Assembly: GCA_934548045.1 (NCBI GenBank) | Contig: CAKTEM010000022.1 | Span: forward strand, 1-42,075 | Direction of reading: 5' to 3' | Length of the DNA stretch: 42,075 nucleotides | DNA from: an uncultured Faecalibacterium sp. | GTDB taxonomy: Bacteria; Bacillota; Clostridia; Oscillospirales; Ruminococcaceae | Shown here: in pieces, positions 6,701 through 14,271 of the stretch | How the letters are laid out: every line of letters begins with the position of its first letter | How positions within the stretch are numbered: position 1 is the stretch's first letter | Program-made: the position numbers and the translations under genes | Notes under the pieces: generated by a model | Told to the model about the DNA's origin: nothing | Seen by the model: the letters and a program-made list of their open reading frames with translations, nothing else | Databases searched by the model: none

Positions 6701-7900
6701 TTACTTCTCGATGACTTCCTTGGTGTCGCGAGCGATCATCAGCTCCTCGTCGGTAGCGATGACCAGGGTGCGGACCTTTGCACCCCAAGCGGTGATCTCG
6801 CAGACATCGCCGACAGGATGCTTGTTCTTGTCGGTGTCGATGCGGATGCCCAGCCAATCCATGTGGTGGCAGATCTTTGCACGAGCAATTGCGTCATGCT
6901 CGCCGATGCCGCCGGTGAAGACGATGGCGTCAACGCCGCCCATAGCAGCGATGTAGCTGCCGATGGTCTTCTTGATCTGATAGTTCAGCATATCAGAAGC
7001 CAGCTGTGCGCGCTCGTTGCCGGCAGCTGCTGCTTCCTCAACGTCACGCTTGTCGCTGGAAACACCGGAGATGCCCAGCAGGCCGGACTTCTTGTTCAGG
7101 ATCTCGTCCAGCTGGTGGCCGGTGATGTTCAGGGTGTACTTCAGGTAGTTGACAACAGACGGGTCGAGGTCGCCGCAGCGAGTACCCATCATCAGGCCAG
7201 CCAGCGGAGTCATACCCATGGAGGTATCGACGACCTTGCCCTGGTCGACAGCAGCGATGGAAGAGCCGTTGCCCAGATGGCAGGTGATGAGCTTCAGACG
7301 CTCGATGGGCTCTTCCAGATACTCAGCAGCCTTGTGAGCAACATACTTGTGGCTGGTGCCGTGGAAGCCGTAGCGGCGGACACCGTACTTCTCGTAGTAT
7401 TCATAGGGGATAGCGTACATATAAGCCTTCGGCGGCATGGTGCTGTGGAAAGCGGTGTCGAAGACTGCGACCATCGGGATGTCCGGGCCAAAGACCTTGC
7501 GGGCAGCCTCGATGCCGAGGATGCCTGCCGGGTTGTGCAGAGGTGCCAGAGGGCTCAGCTCACGGATGGTGTTGATGACCTCGTCGGTGATCAGGCAGCT
7601 GTTCTTGAACTTCTCGCCGCCGTGGACAACGCGGTGACCGATAGCGTTGATCTCCTTGACGTCGTCGATGCACTTGCCCTCGCCGGTGGTCATCTTCTTG
7701 ACGACCTCAGCAAAAGCCTCGGTGTGGGTGGGGAAGATTGCCGGAGTCGTAGCCTTGTGGCCGTTAGCCTCGTGGGTGATCATGCTGCTCTCCATGCCGA
7801 TGCGCTCGCACAGGCCCTTGCAGAGAACCTTCTCGCCGTCCATGTCGATCAGCTGATACTTCAGGGAAGAAGAACCGCAGTTAATAACCAGAACCTTCAT
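6701..7900 (-). CDS. ackA: Acetate kinase
   Basis: Catalyses acetyl phosphate + ADP to acetate + ATP, the substrate-level phosphorylation step of acetate fermentation, in the cytoplasm. The 399-residue length is standard. Family motifs are present: NCGSSSLKY at residues 8-16, YGFHGTSHKYV near 178, CHLGNGSSIAAV near 208, and DTSMGMTPLAGLMMGTRCG near 228, which carries the phosphate-binding Arg. The C-terminal FTGGIGEH lies near 329. GGAGG is 9 bases before the ATG. It is monocistronic, with its own promoter and terminator; no phosphotransacetylase gene is adjacent. Confidence 0.98.
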   Translation of the reverse strand: MKVLVINCGSSSLKYQLIDMDGEKVLCKGLCERIGMESSMITHEANGHKATTPAIFPTHTEAFAEVVKKMTTGEGKCIDDVKEINAIGHRVVHGGEKFKNSCLITDEVINTIRELSPLAPLHNPAGILGIEAARKVFGPDIPMVAVFDTAFHSTMPPKAYMYAIPYEYYEKYGVRRYGFHGTSHKYVAHKAAEYLEEPIERLKLITCHLGNGSSIAAVDQGKVVDTSMGMTPLAGLMMGTRCGDLDPSVVNYLKYTLNITGHQLDEILNKKSGLLGISGVSSDKRDVEEAAAAGNERAQLASDMLNYQIKKTIGSYIAAMGGVDAIVFTGGIGEHDAIARAKICHHMDWLGIRIDTDKNKHPVGDVCEITAWGAKVRTLVIATDEELMIARDTKEVIEK

Positions 7901-7968
7901 CTTCTGTTGCCTCCAATATTGATTTTTGCAGCCCGGAACCGGGCAGAATTTTACAGATTCCTATTTTT

Positions 7969-7997
7969 ATTATATAATAGGGTCGGCATCTTTTCAA
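7969..7997 (-). promoter_or_regulatory. Promoter of ackA
   Basis: On the minus strand TTGAAA is 17 bases from TATAAT, giving a leader of about 60 nt. Confidence 0.75.
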
Positions 7998-8127
7998 GCC
8001 GTAACCGTGGCAAGGGTTTGACAATCCTCGCCGCCTTTTTTGTACATCCTGCCCAGAATTGTGTCGGAGTCCTTGTTTTCTCCCGGCACTCTGACAGATA
8101 TTTCACAAACTTTTTAGGATACAACAC

Positions 8128-9327
8128 ATGAAACTAGCTGGTATCATCGCTGAATATGACCCTTTCCACAACGGCCATGCGTGGCAGCTGGCACAGGCGA
8201 AGGCACTGGGTGCCGAGCATGTCGCCGTTGCCATGAGCTGCGGCCTGACCCAGCGCGGAGCAGTGCCGCTCCTGCCCGAGGAGGTCCGTGTCCGTGCCGC
8301 GCTGACCTGCGGAGCCGATTTGGTTTTTGCCCTGCCTGCGCCGTCCGCCTGCTCGGGTGCCGAAGCCTTTGCCCGTGCTGGTGTCCGGATCCTCTCTGCC
8401 GCCGGGTGCGACGCTCTGGTTTTCGGTGCGGAAACGCCGGACTCTTCCCTTTTGATGGAAGCCGCTCATCTCCTGCTGAGCGAAGAATACCGCGCCGCTC
8501 TCAAGAAACAGCTTGCAGGCGGTGCCAGAAACTTCGCCGCCGCGCGTCAAGCTGCGGTCGAGTCGCTCTGTCCGGGCAGCGGCCTCTCCGACCTATTGAA
8601 CAAGCCGAACAACAACCTCGCCATCGAATACTGCAAGGCCATCCTCGAGCAGAACGCCGCCATGACACCCGTTCCATTCCCCCGGCAGGGCGCGAACCAC
8701 GGCGAAGCTCTTGCGCAGTCCGCTGCCGGGCAGTTTGCCAGTGCAAGCGCGCTCCGGAGGCTCTGGGTCGGGCAAGGCGTCGACGCCCTCCGGCCGTATG
8801 TTCCCGAATCTGTCTTCCCTCTCTATCAGGAGGCGTTTTCCTCCGGCCGGTACACAGATTTCTCCGCTGCTGGCCGGTACGAGATGGTCTTGCTTCGTGC
8901 CGCCTGCCAGAGCGATACACCTTTTATCAATATCCGTGGCATTTCCGAGGGGCTGGAACACCGGTTGGAGAACGCCGTCCGCAGCTGTACCATGCAGGAA
9001 AAGCTTCTGGATGCCCTCACGACTGTTCGCTATCCACGTGCCCGGATGCGCCGCCTCGCGATGGACGCCGCACTGGGCTATGCGCCCGAGCTGAACGTTC
9101 TTCCGCCCTATCTGCACCTGCTGGGCGGCCACCGGGAGCTGTTTTCTCTTTTAAAAGGTACAGCTCTTCCCGTCTCGCACTCGCTCAGCCGCCTTCGGGA
9201 AGAAAATTCCTCTTGTGCGGCATTTGTGCAAGCGCAGCTTGCCGCGAGCGATTTTGCGGCGTTCTGCCGCCAAAAACCGGAGCCGATGGGTGGTGTACTT
9301 CGTCAAAAAATTATCTTTTTGACGTAA
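8128..9327 (+). CDS. tmcAL: tRNA(Met) cytidine acetate ligase TmcAL
   Basis: This 399-residue protein (YlbM family) forms N4-acetylcytidine at the wobble position of elongator tRNA-Met, using acetate and ATP through acetyl-adenylate. The nucleotidyltransferase domain begins at once with KLAGIIAEYDPFHNGH, whose HNGH is the nucleotide-binding HxGH. VAMSCGLTQRG and LNKPNNNLAIEYCKAI are also typical. An AGGA lies 8 bases before the ATG. It is divergent from ackA, an apt neighbour since it consumes the product of acetate kinase, though shared control is not shown. A TTGACA at 8018-8023 may be its -35 element, with only a poor -10. Confidence 0.92.
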   Translation: MKLAGIIAEYDPFHNGHAWQLAQAKALGAEHVAVAMSCGLTQRGAVPLLPEEVRVRAALTCGADLVFALPAPSACSGAEAFARAGVRILSAAGCDALVFGAETPDSSLLMEAAHLLLSEEYRAALKKQLAGGARNFAAARQAAVESLCPGSGLSDLLNKPNNNLAIEYCKAILEQNAAMTPVPFPRQGANHGEALAQSAAGQFASASALRRLWVGQGVDALRPYVPESVFPLYQEAFSSGRYTDFSAAGRYEMVLLRAACQSDTPFINIRGISEGLEHRLENAVRSCTMQEKLLDALTTVRYPRARMRRLAMDAALGYAPELNVLPPYLHLLGGHRELFSLLKGTALPVSHSLSRLREENSSCAAFVQAQLAASDFAAFCRQKPEPMGGVLRQKIIFLT

Positions 9328-9365
9328 TGACAAAACTTTTTCTATAAAAACTGTCATTTTCACTA

Positions 9366-9394
9366 TTGTTCTTCCTCTCAGTTCGGTGTATCAT
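9366..9394 (+). promoter_or_regulatory. Possible promoter of the GltD-like gene
   Basis: TTGTTC is 17 bases from TATCAT, about 65 bases before the start codon. Confidence 0.4.
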
Positions 9395-9458
9395 TAAAGA
9401 GACATACTTGGATACAACGTAGATATCTGTCAATCAACACACTACGGAGGAGAATTTC

Positions 9459-10778
9459 ATGGCACTTCACGTTCTGGACGAAGCCAACCGCTGCCTCGGC
9501 TGCAAAAAGCCGATGTGCCAGCAGGGCTGCCCCATCCACACCAATATCCCCGAGGTCATCCGTCTGCTCAAGGCAAACGAGCTGGATGCCGCAGGCCGGA
9601 TGCTGTTTGAGAACAACCCCCTGACCACGGTCTGCTCTCTGGTCTGCAACCACGAGAACCAGTGCGAGGGCCACTGCATCCGCAACCGGATGCCCAGCCA
9701 CGACCCGGTCCATTTTTCCATCATCGAGGACTATATCTCGACCACCTACGCAAACAAGATGGTTGCAGGCCCTGCTGAGAAGAACGGCATGAAGGCCGCT
9801 GTTGTCGGTGCAGGCCCTGCCGGCCTGACCATCGCGGTCCTGCTGGCGCGCTGGGGCTACGATGTCACCATCTTCGACGCACGCGATAAGATCGGCGGCG
9901 TCATGCGGTACGGCATCCCCAACTACCGCCTGCCCGACAGCGTACTGGACGACTTCGCATATCGCCACCTCGAGCTGAAGGGCATCAAAGTTCGCACCAA
10001 CACCGCCATCGGCCGCTCCATCACCATCGACGACCTGTTCCGTGACGGCTACAAGAGCGTCTTCATCGGTGCCGGCCTGTGGAAGGCAAACTCCCTCCAC
10101 ATCAAGGGCGAGAGCCTCGGCAATGTCGTATTCGGCATCGACTATCTGGCAAACTCCAAAGCTTTCCGTCTGGGCGACGACATCGCCGTCATCGGTGTCG
10201 GCAACTCCGCAATGGACTGCGCACGCACTGCCATCCGCAACGGCGCACGTCACGTCACCTGCTATGCACGCCGTGACGAGGAGTGTATCAGCGCATCCGA
10301 GCATGAAGTCCGTTACGCTCGTCTCGAGGGCGTCGGCTTCCGCTTCTGCAAGGCTCCCGTCGAGATCCGCGAGAACGGCCTGATCTGCCGCGACACCGTC
10401 AAGGGTGAGGATGGCAAGTTCACGCAGGTCGAGGGCAGCGAGATGTTCTACCCCCACACCGGCGTCATCGTCTCGGTCAGCCAGGGCTCTGAGAGCAACA
10501 TCGTCAAGAGTACCACTGGCATCGAGACCAATCAGCGCGGTCTGGTGACCGTCGGCGAGGACGGCAGTACCACCCGTGAAGGCGTCTTCGCAGGCGGCGA
10601 CGCCGTTATGGGCGCACGCACCGTTGTCGAGGCCGTTGCCATCGCGAAGAAGGTCGCCGAGTCGATGGACAAGTATATGAAGAGCCTGCCCGTCGATAAC
10701 ACCCCCGACCCTTACGCCAATATCCCCACCTTCACCACCCCGACCTCTGATGTCCTGACAAAGCAGGATAATCTGTAA
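9459..10778 (+). CDS. GltD-like NAD(P)-dependent flavoprotein oxidoreductase
   Basis: A 439-residue homologue of the glutamate synthase small subunit and related flavoproteins such as NfnB and sulfide dehydrogenase. The N-terminal Fe-S domain has Cys pairs CLGCKKPMCQQGCPIHTNIP (12-31) and CSLVC/CEGHC (about 59-73). The FAD Rossmann motif GAGPAG lies near residue 117, and the NAD(P) motif IGVGNSAMDCARTA near 246. The C-terminal FAD segment is GVFAGGDAVMGARTVVEA. No large GltA subunit is next to it, so the electron partner is unknown. ACGGAGGAG precedes the ATG. It is monocistronic. Confidence 0.88.
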   Translation: MALHVLDEANRCLGCKKPMCQQGCPIHTNIPEVIRLLKANELDAAGRMLFENNPLTTVCSLVCNHENQCEGHCIRNRMPSHDPVHFSIIEDYISTTYANKMVAGPAEKNGMKAAVVGAGPAGLTIAVLLARWGYDVTIFDARDKIGGVMRYGIPNYRLPDSVLDDFAYRHLELKGIKVRTNTAIGRSITIDDLFRDGYKSVFIGAGLWKANSLHIKGESLGNVVFGIDYLANSKAFRLGDDIAVIGVGNSAMDCARTAIRNGARHVTCYARRDEECISASEHEVRYARLEGVGFRFCKAPVEIRENGLICRDTVKGEDGKFTQVEGSEMFYPHTGVIVSVSQGSESNIVKSTTGIETNQRGLVTVGEDGSTTREGVFAGGDAVMGARTVVEAVAIAKKVAESMDKYMKSLPVDNTPDPYANIPTFTTPTSDVLTKQDNL

Positions 10779-10785
10779 ACATAGC

Positions 10786-10827
10786 AAACGGGCTGCTGCG
10801 GAAATTGAACCGCGGCAGCCCGTTTTT
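10786..10827 (+). terminator. Terminator of the GltD-like gene
   Basis: AAACGGGCTGCTGCGG (10786-10801) pairs with CCGCGGCAGCCCGTTT (10810-10825) and runs into T. It abuts the toxin promoter of module 1. Confidence 0.88.
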
Positions 10828-10828
10828 G

Positions 10829-10857
10829 TTGCTCTTTTCTCTAAAATATGTTAAACT
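10829..10857 (+). promoter_or_regulatory. Promoter of type I toxin mRNA, module 1
   Basis: TTGCTC is 17 bases from TAAACT, preceded by TGT (extended -10). It aligns base for base with the better promoter of module 2, and both are followed directly by a GC-rich 5' stem-loop (here GCCGTCG-AA-CGACGGC, 10864-10879). Confidence 0.55.
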
Positions 10858-11028
10858 AAAAAAGCCGTCGAACGACGGCAGGTGCTGACCCAAACGCAGG
10901 CGGCTAATGTCTCCGGTCACTTGATGTTTTGCTTTTTACTCAGAGCGAAGCAGGCGGTGACGGGCAAGACGAATCTTTTTTATAAAAATTCAACTTCCCT
11001 GAGCTTGCAGCGAAGGGAGGGATAGCGC

Positions 11029-11142
11029 ATGGATACTTCTGCGATTATTGCAGCATTGGCACTGGTTGTCGATGTGGTTCGTGCAGTGTTTGACATTGCA
11101 TGGCAGGTTCATCTCGAGCGCAAACATAACAAAAAGGATTAA
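11029..11142 (+). CDS. Type I toxin-like small peptide, module 1 (37 aa)
   Basis: The peptide has a hydrophobic, probably amphipathic helix (residues 5-27, AIIAALALVVDVVRAVFDIA) and a basic tail ending HNKKD. GGGAGGG lies 7 bases before the ATG and can pair with CTTCCCT (10994-11000), hiding the ribosome binding site in a hairpin. The mRNA has a leader of about 165 nt with a 5' stem-loop. The stop codon lies inside the stem of a bidirectional terminator, and an antisense RNA converges on it. This is the layout of type I toxin-antitoxin loci such as par/Fst and TxpA/RatA. The peptide resembles none of those closely; a distant link to the putative holin-like toxins is possible. Toxicity is inferred from architecture only. 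Confidence 0.7.
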   Translation: MDTSAIIAALALVVDVVRAVFDIAWQVHLERKHNKKD

Positions 11143-11230
11143 CCGCCAATTTGCTTCCCCAAGCAACGGTTAATCCTTTTTAACCACAAGTGACCGGGAT
11201 GCTAGCCGTTTGCAGGTCAGCACCTTTTCT
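11130..11230 (-). ncRNA. Antisense antitoxin RNA candidate, module 1
   Basis: A transcript of about 100 nt would run from the promoter at 11237-11265 to the shared terminator. It overlaps the last codons and the 3' end of the toxin mRNA by about 50 nt, enough for duplex formation. Confidence 0.65.
11131..11181. terminator. Bidirectional terminator shared by toxin mRNA and antisense RNA, module 1
   Basis: AAAAAGGATTAACCG (11131-11145) is perfectly complementary to 11167-11181, with an inner TTGCTT-CCCC-AAGCAA stem. Both strands end in a T run. The toxin stop codon TAA (11140-11142) lies in the stem. Confidence 0.85.
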
Positions 11231-11236
11231 ATTTGT

Positions 11237-11265
11237 AGTATAGTCAAATTATTTTAACTTGTCAA
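11237..11265 (-). promoter_or_regulatory. Strong promoter of antisense RNA, module 1
   Basis: On the minus strand TTGACA (11260-11265) is 17 bases from TATACT (11237-11242). From the -10 into the transcript, at least 22 bases are identical to the module 2 antisense promoter at 13733-13754. Confidence 0.85.
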
Positions 11266-11327
11266 GCGGAACCTCTCTGCCCATGAAAACGACGGCCGGG
11301 AGGTTTATTTTCTTAGCCGCTGTTTAG

Positions 11328-11357
11328 TTGACCGGAAAACTTTGAGTCTGGTATACT
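11328..11357 (+). promoter_or_regulatory. Promoter of the DUF1538-PII operon
   Basis: TTGACC is 18 bases from TATACT, giving a leader of only about 26 nt to the GTG at 11390. Confidence 0.7.
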
Positions 11358-11389
11358 GTTTATAAATCCTTTCATGGATTCAACAATTT

Positions 11390-12994
11390 GTGCGCCTTTC
11401 CAAAATTCTCCGAATATTTTTGGAAACAGCGTCTGAAAGGTCGGTGGACAACATACTTAAAGGTTCTCTCCCCAAACTGCGAGAAAAGCTTCTCGAAGCG
11501 TTACAGGCCGTGCTGCCCATTGTCGCCATCGTGCTTGTACTCTGCTTTTCCATCGCGCCCGTGTCGCCGAGCATCCTGCTCTGTTTTCTGCTGGGCGCAG
11601 CGATGATCATCGTCGGCATCATGTTTTTTACGCTGGGTGCCGAAATGAGCATGACCCCGATGGGCGAGCGTGTCGGTTCGGTCATCACCCGGACAAAAAA
11701 CGTGCCGCTCATCCTCGGCATCGCGTTCGTGCTGGGATTTCTTATCACCATTTCGGAACCTGATTTGCAGGTTCTGGCAAATCAGGTACCTTCCATCCCG
11801 AACATGACGTTGATTCTATCCGTCGCGGCCGGTGTCGGATTGTTTCTGACCTTTGCGTTCCTGCGTATGCTGATCGGCATCCCATTGCCGCAGTTGCTGG
11901 TGATTTTTTACGGCATCGTCTTTATTCTGGCGGCCTTTGTGCCGAAAGAGTTTCTGGCTGTCGCGTTTGACTCGGGCGGCGTCACCACCGGCCCGATGAC
12001 GGTTCCCTTCATCATGGCGTTGGGCGTCGGTGTCGCCGCCATCCGAAGCGACCGCCACGCCGCAGACGACAGCTTCGGTCTGGTCGCGCTCTGCTCGGTC
12101 GGCCCGATCCTGGCAGTCCTGATTCTGGGCATTGCTTTCAATGCCAGCGACAGCACCTACGTTCCGCCCATCCTGCCCGAAGTCAGCGACTCGGTGGAAC
12201 TGTGGCAGCTCTTCCACGAGGGCCTGCCGACCTACATCCATGAGATTGCAACGTCGCTGCTCCCCATCATCGTGATGTTCGGCGTTTTCCAGTTTGTCGC
12301 GCTCAAGCTCGACAAGCGGACGCTGGGCCGCATCGCAGTCGGTCTGGCCTATACTTATATCGGTCTTGTCCTCTTCCTGACCGGCGCAAATGTCGGCTTC
12401 ATGCCTGCCGGTAACTATCTGGGCCAAGTCCTCGCCGGACAGAGCTTCCGCTGGGTGCTGATCCCCATCGGGATGCTCATTGGTTACTTCATCGTCAAGG
12501 CCGAGCCTGCGGTCTATGTCCTGAACAAGCAAGTCGAAGAGGTCACCGACGGTGCCATCTCGGCCAAAGCGATGGGCGCAGCACTCTCTGCCGGTGTCTC
12601 CATCTCGGTCGGTCTGGCGATGGTTCGCGTCCTGACCGGCATCTCGATCCTATGGTTCCTCATCCCGGGCTATGCGTTCGCGATCGGCATCTCGTTCATC
12701 GTGCCGAAGCTGTTCACCGCCATTGCGTTCGACGCCGGTGGCGTTGCATCCGGCCCGATGACGGCGACTTTCCTGCTGCCGCTGGCGCAGGGTGCGTGTG
12801 TGGCTGTCGGCGGCAACATCGTCACGGATGCTTTCGGTGTGGTCGCGATGGTTGCTATGACGCCGCTCATCACGGTGCAGCTAATGGGTCTGGTGGCAGA
12901 GCTGAAAAACCGCAAGGCACGTCAGGCACAGCCTGCCTTTGCCGCTGCGACGGCCTTTGCCGACCTGCCGGATGATGCCATCATCGAGCTGTAA
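11390..12994 (+). CDS. DUF1538 family integral membrane protein
   Basis: A 534-residue polytopic membrane protein made of two DUF1538 repeats. The duplication is visible in AFDSGGVTTGPMTVPF (about residue 186) and AFDAGGVASGPMTATF (about 450), each preceded by a run of hydrophobic helices. The substrate is unknown; a transporter or channel role is inferred from topology. The next gene encodes a PII-like protein, a pairing that recurs in this family and suggests PII-type gating. The start is uncertain: GTG at 11390 has no clear ribosome binding site, and GTG at 11444 has GAAAGG only three bases away. Confidence 0.88.
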   Translation: MRLSKILRIFLETASERSVDNILKGSLPKLREKLLEALQAVLPIVAIVLVLCFSIAPVSPSILLCFLLGAAMIIVGIMFFTLGAEMSMTPMGERVGSVITRTKNVPLILGIAFVLGFLITISEPDLQVLANQVPSIPNMTLILSVAAGVGLFLTFAFLRMLIGIPLPQLLVIFYGIVFILAAFVPKEFLAVAFDSGGVTTGPMTVPFIMALGVGVAAIRSDRHAADDSFGLVALCSVGPILAVLILGIAFNASDSTYVPPILPEVSDSVELWQLFHEGLPTYIHEIATSLLPIIVMFGVFQFVALKLDKRTLGRIAVGLAYTYIGLVLFLTGANVGFMPAGNYLGQVLAGQSFRWVLIPIGMLIGYFIVKAEPAVYVLNKQVEEVTDGAISAKAMGAALSAGVSISVGLAMVRVLTGISILWFLIPGYAFAIGISFIVPKLFTAIAFDAGGVASGPMTATFLLPLAQGACVAVGGNIVTDAFGVVAMVAMTPLITVQLMGLVAELKNRKARQAQPAFAAATAFADLPDDAIIEL

Positions 12995-13006
12995 AGGAGG
13001 ATGTCT

Positions 13007-13693
13007 GTGAATACATTATATTGGCTCGTCACCATCACCGACCGCCACTCCACCGACGCCTTCCTCAAGCTGTACGAGGAGCATGGGGTGAATGTCAACC
13101 TGCGCACCGTCGGTTCGGGTACGGCTGTTCGCGAGATGCTGGCGACCCTCGGCCTTGAAAAATCTGAAAAAGCCGTTCTGCTCTCCATCGTCACCGCCGA
13201 CACCTGGCCAAAAATCCAGAAAGCTCTCCGCCGCCAGATGCGGATCGACGTTCCCGGCACCGGTATCGCCTTTATCATCCCGGTCAGCAGCATTGGCGGA
13301 AAGCGTGCCCTGCTGTTTTTAACCGAACACCAGAAGCTCGAACTGAAGGAGGAAAGCACCTTGAAAGATACTCGCTATGAGCTGCTGCTCGTCATCGCCA
13401 ACCAGGGTTACACCGGCTCCATCATGGACGCGGCCCGTGCCGAAGGTGCAGGCGGCGGCACCGTCATCCACGCCAAAGGCACCGGCATGGAGGGAGCCGC
13501 CCGGTTCCTCGGCGTCGACCTCGTAAACGAAAAAGAGGTGGTGCTGATCGTCAGCCGCACCACCCAGAAAAATAAAATTATGTCCGCCATCATAAAAAAT
13601 GCCGACCCAAAGGCCGGCGCGATCGTCTTCTCCCTGCCCGTCACCGATACCGCCGGCCTCCGCCTACTGGATGAAACGGACGAGACGGTGTAA
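13007..13693 (+). CDS. PII-like signalling protein with two tandem domains
   Basis: About 228 residues containing two PII-like (GlnB-fold) domains: one at about 1-100 (TLYWLVTITDRH onward) and one at about 118-215, which carries GYTGSIMDAARAEGAGGGTV, the usual entry into the T-loop region, and KEVVLIVSRT. A classical uridylylated Tyr T-loop is not evident. I chose GTG at 13007 because AAAGGAGG is 7 bases upstream; the ATG at 13001 touches that site. The gene begins 12 bases after the DUF1538 stop, so the proteins are probably made together, and this one may bind and regulate the membrane protein in response to a nucleotide. Confidence 0.85.
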   Translation: MNTLYWLVTITDRHSTDAFLKLYEEHGVNVNLRTVGSGTAVREMLATLGLEKSEKAVLLSIVTADTWPKIQKALRRQMRIDVPGTGIAFIIPVSSIGGKRALLFLTEHQKLELKEESTLKDTRYELLLVIANQGYTGSIMDAARAEGAGGGTVIHAKGTGMEGAARFLGVDLVNEKEVVLIVSRTTQKNKIMSAIIKNADPKAGAIVFSLPVTDTAGLRLLDETDETV

Positions 13694-13710
13694 AACACAC
13701 TGCCTCCTGC

Positions 13711-13739
13711 TTGACAAGACGAGAAAAATCAACTATACT
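13711..13739 (+). promoter_or_regulatory. Strong promoter of antisense RNA, module 2
   Basis: TTGACA is 17 bases from TATACT, starting 18 bases after the PII-like gene. Confidence 0.85.
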
Positions 13740-13745
13740 ACAAAT

Positions 13746-13850
13746 AGAAAAGGTACTGTCTGCAAGGGTCAGCTCCTGTACCCGATGTCAAAACTTACAA
13801 AGAAGATTGACTGCTCGAGTTTCTGAGGCTGCGGCAGTCAATCTTTTTTG
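13746..13850 (+). ncRNA. Antisense antitoxin RNA candidate, module 2
   Basis: About 105 nt from the promoter at 13711-13739 to the shared terminator. Near its 5' end GGTAC (13752) can pair with GTACC (13778-13782). The 3' part is antisense to the last codons of the module 2 toxin. Confidence 0.65.
13803..13849. terminator. Bidirectional terminator shared by toxin mRNA and antisense RNA, module 2
   Basis: AAGATTGACTGC (13803-13814) pairs with GCAGTCAATCTT (13834-13845). T runs follow in both directions, stronger for the antisense RNA. The toxin stop codon TGA (13840-13838) lies in the stem, as in module 1. Confidence 0.85.
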
Positions 13851-13957
13851 TTTTGCTTGTCATCAATGTACTGCATAATCTTCAACGTGATGTCGACGGT
13901 CTCATAAATCACAGTGACTATGAGCGTCAGCAACGCCAGAACTTCCAGCAGAGTCAT
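13838..13957 (-). CDS. Type I toxin-like small peptide, module 2 (39 aa)
   Basis: The peptide has a hydrophobic N-terminal helix (residues 3-18, LLEVLALLTLIVTVIY) and a charged tail ending KQNKKD. It shares spaced V/I residues, a DI near residue 22 and the final NKKD with the module 1 peptide. GGGGGG lies 7 bases before the ATG and can pair with CTTCCC (13992-13987) around an inner TGCC/GGCA stem, so the ribosome binding site is again hidden. The leader is about 160 nt with a CGCCGTC/GACGGCG 5' stem-loop. The overall plan matches module 1 element for element, in the opposite orientation. The function as a membrane-acting toxin is inferred. Confidence 0.7.
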   Translation of the reverse strand: MTLLEVLALLTLIVTVIYETVDITLKIMQYIDDKQNKKD

Positions 13958-14125
13958 CGTGCATCCCCCCTTTGCCATCAGGCACTGGGAAGATTCGCTT
14001 TTCAAAAAAGTCCATTTCCCGGCTCACCTGATTCGTTCGCAGGAACATTCAGCGAGTGGGTGCAGGAGCATGACCACCTATCAATGCAGGCAGTACCAAT
14101 TCCGCCGTCTTTTGACGGCGTTTTT

Positions 14126-14154
14126 ATTTTACCATAGATTTCACCGAATGACAA
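14126..14154 (-). promoter_or_regulatory. Promoter of type I toxin mRNA, module 2
   Basis: On the minus strand TTGTCA is 17 bases from TAAAAT. The transcript begins with the stem-loop at 14103-14120. Confidence 0.75.
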
Positions 14155-14271
14155 TATTCTTCGAAATCCGTTCATTTTCCGCCAGAATACATTTCATGTC
14201 CGGAATAACTGTCCGGCGTGGATTTTTTCATGATTTTCCTGTATCATAGGGGATAGATGGGAGGTACTGAC

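Larger units (their letters stand above)
10880..11225. repeat. Inverted-repeat arms giving both module 1 RNAs similar 5' regions
   Basis: The left arm (10880-10922, plus) and right arm (11225-11187, minus) share GGTGCTGACC, CAAACG/GCAAACGG, GGCTA and CCGGTCACTTG in the same order. The toxin mRNA and the antisense RNA therefore begin with related sequence, and in both TGACC can pair with GGTCA. Confidence 0.65.
13752..14097. repeat. Inverted-repeat arms of module 2
   Basis: GGTACTGTCTGCA (13752-13764, plus) matches GGTACTGCCTGCA (14097-14085, minus), and GCTCCTGTACCC (13772-13783, plus) matches GCTCCTGCACCC (14069-14058, minus). As in module 1, the two RNAs carry related 5' sequences. Confidence 0.65.

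Noticed and set aside
10880..11225. Direct repeats as in the Fst par locus
   Set aside because: The arms are inverted, not direct, so the Fst pairing mechanism cannot simply be transferred to these modules.
11374..11436. 20-codon ATG ORF just before the DUF1538 gene
   Set aside because: No ribosome binding site and an unremarkable peptide; probably chance, though the DUF1538 start itself is uncertain.
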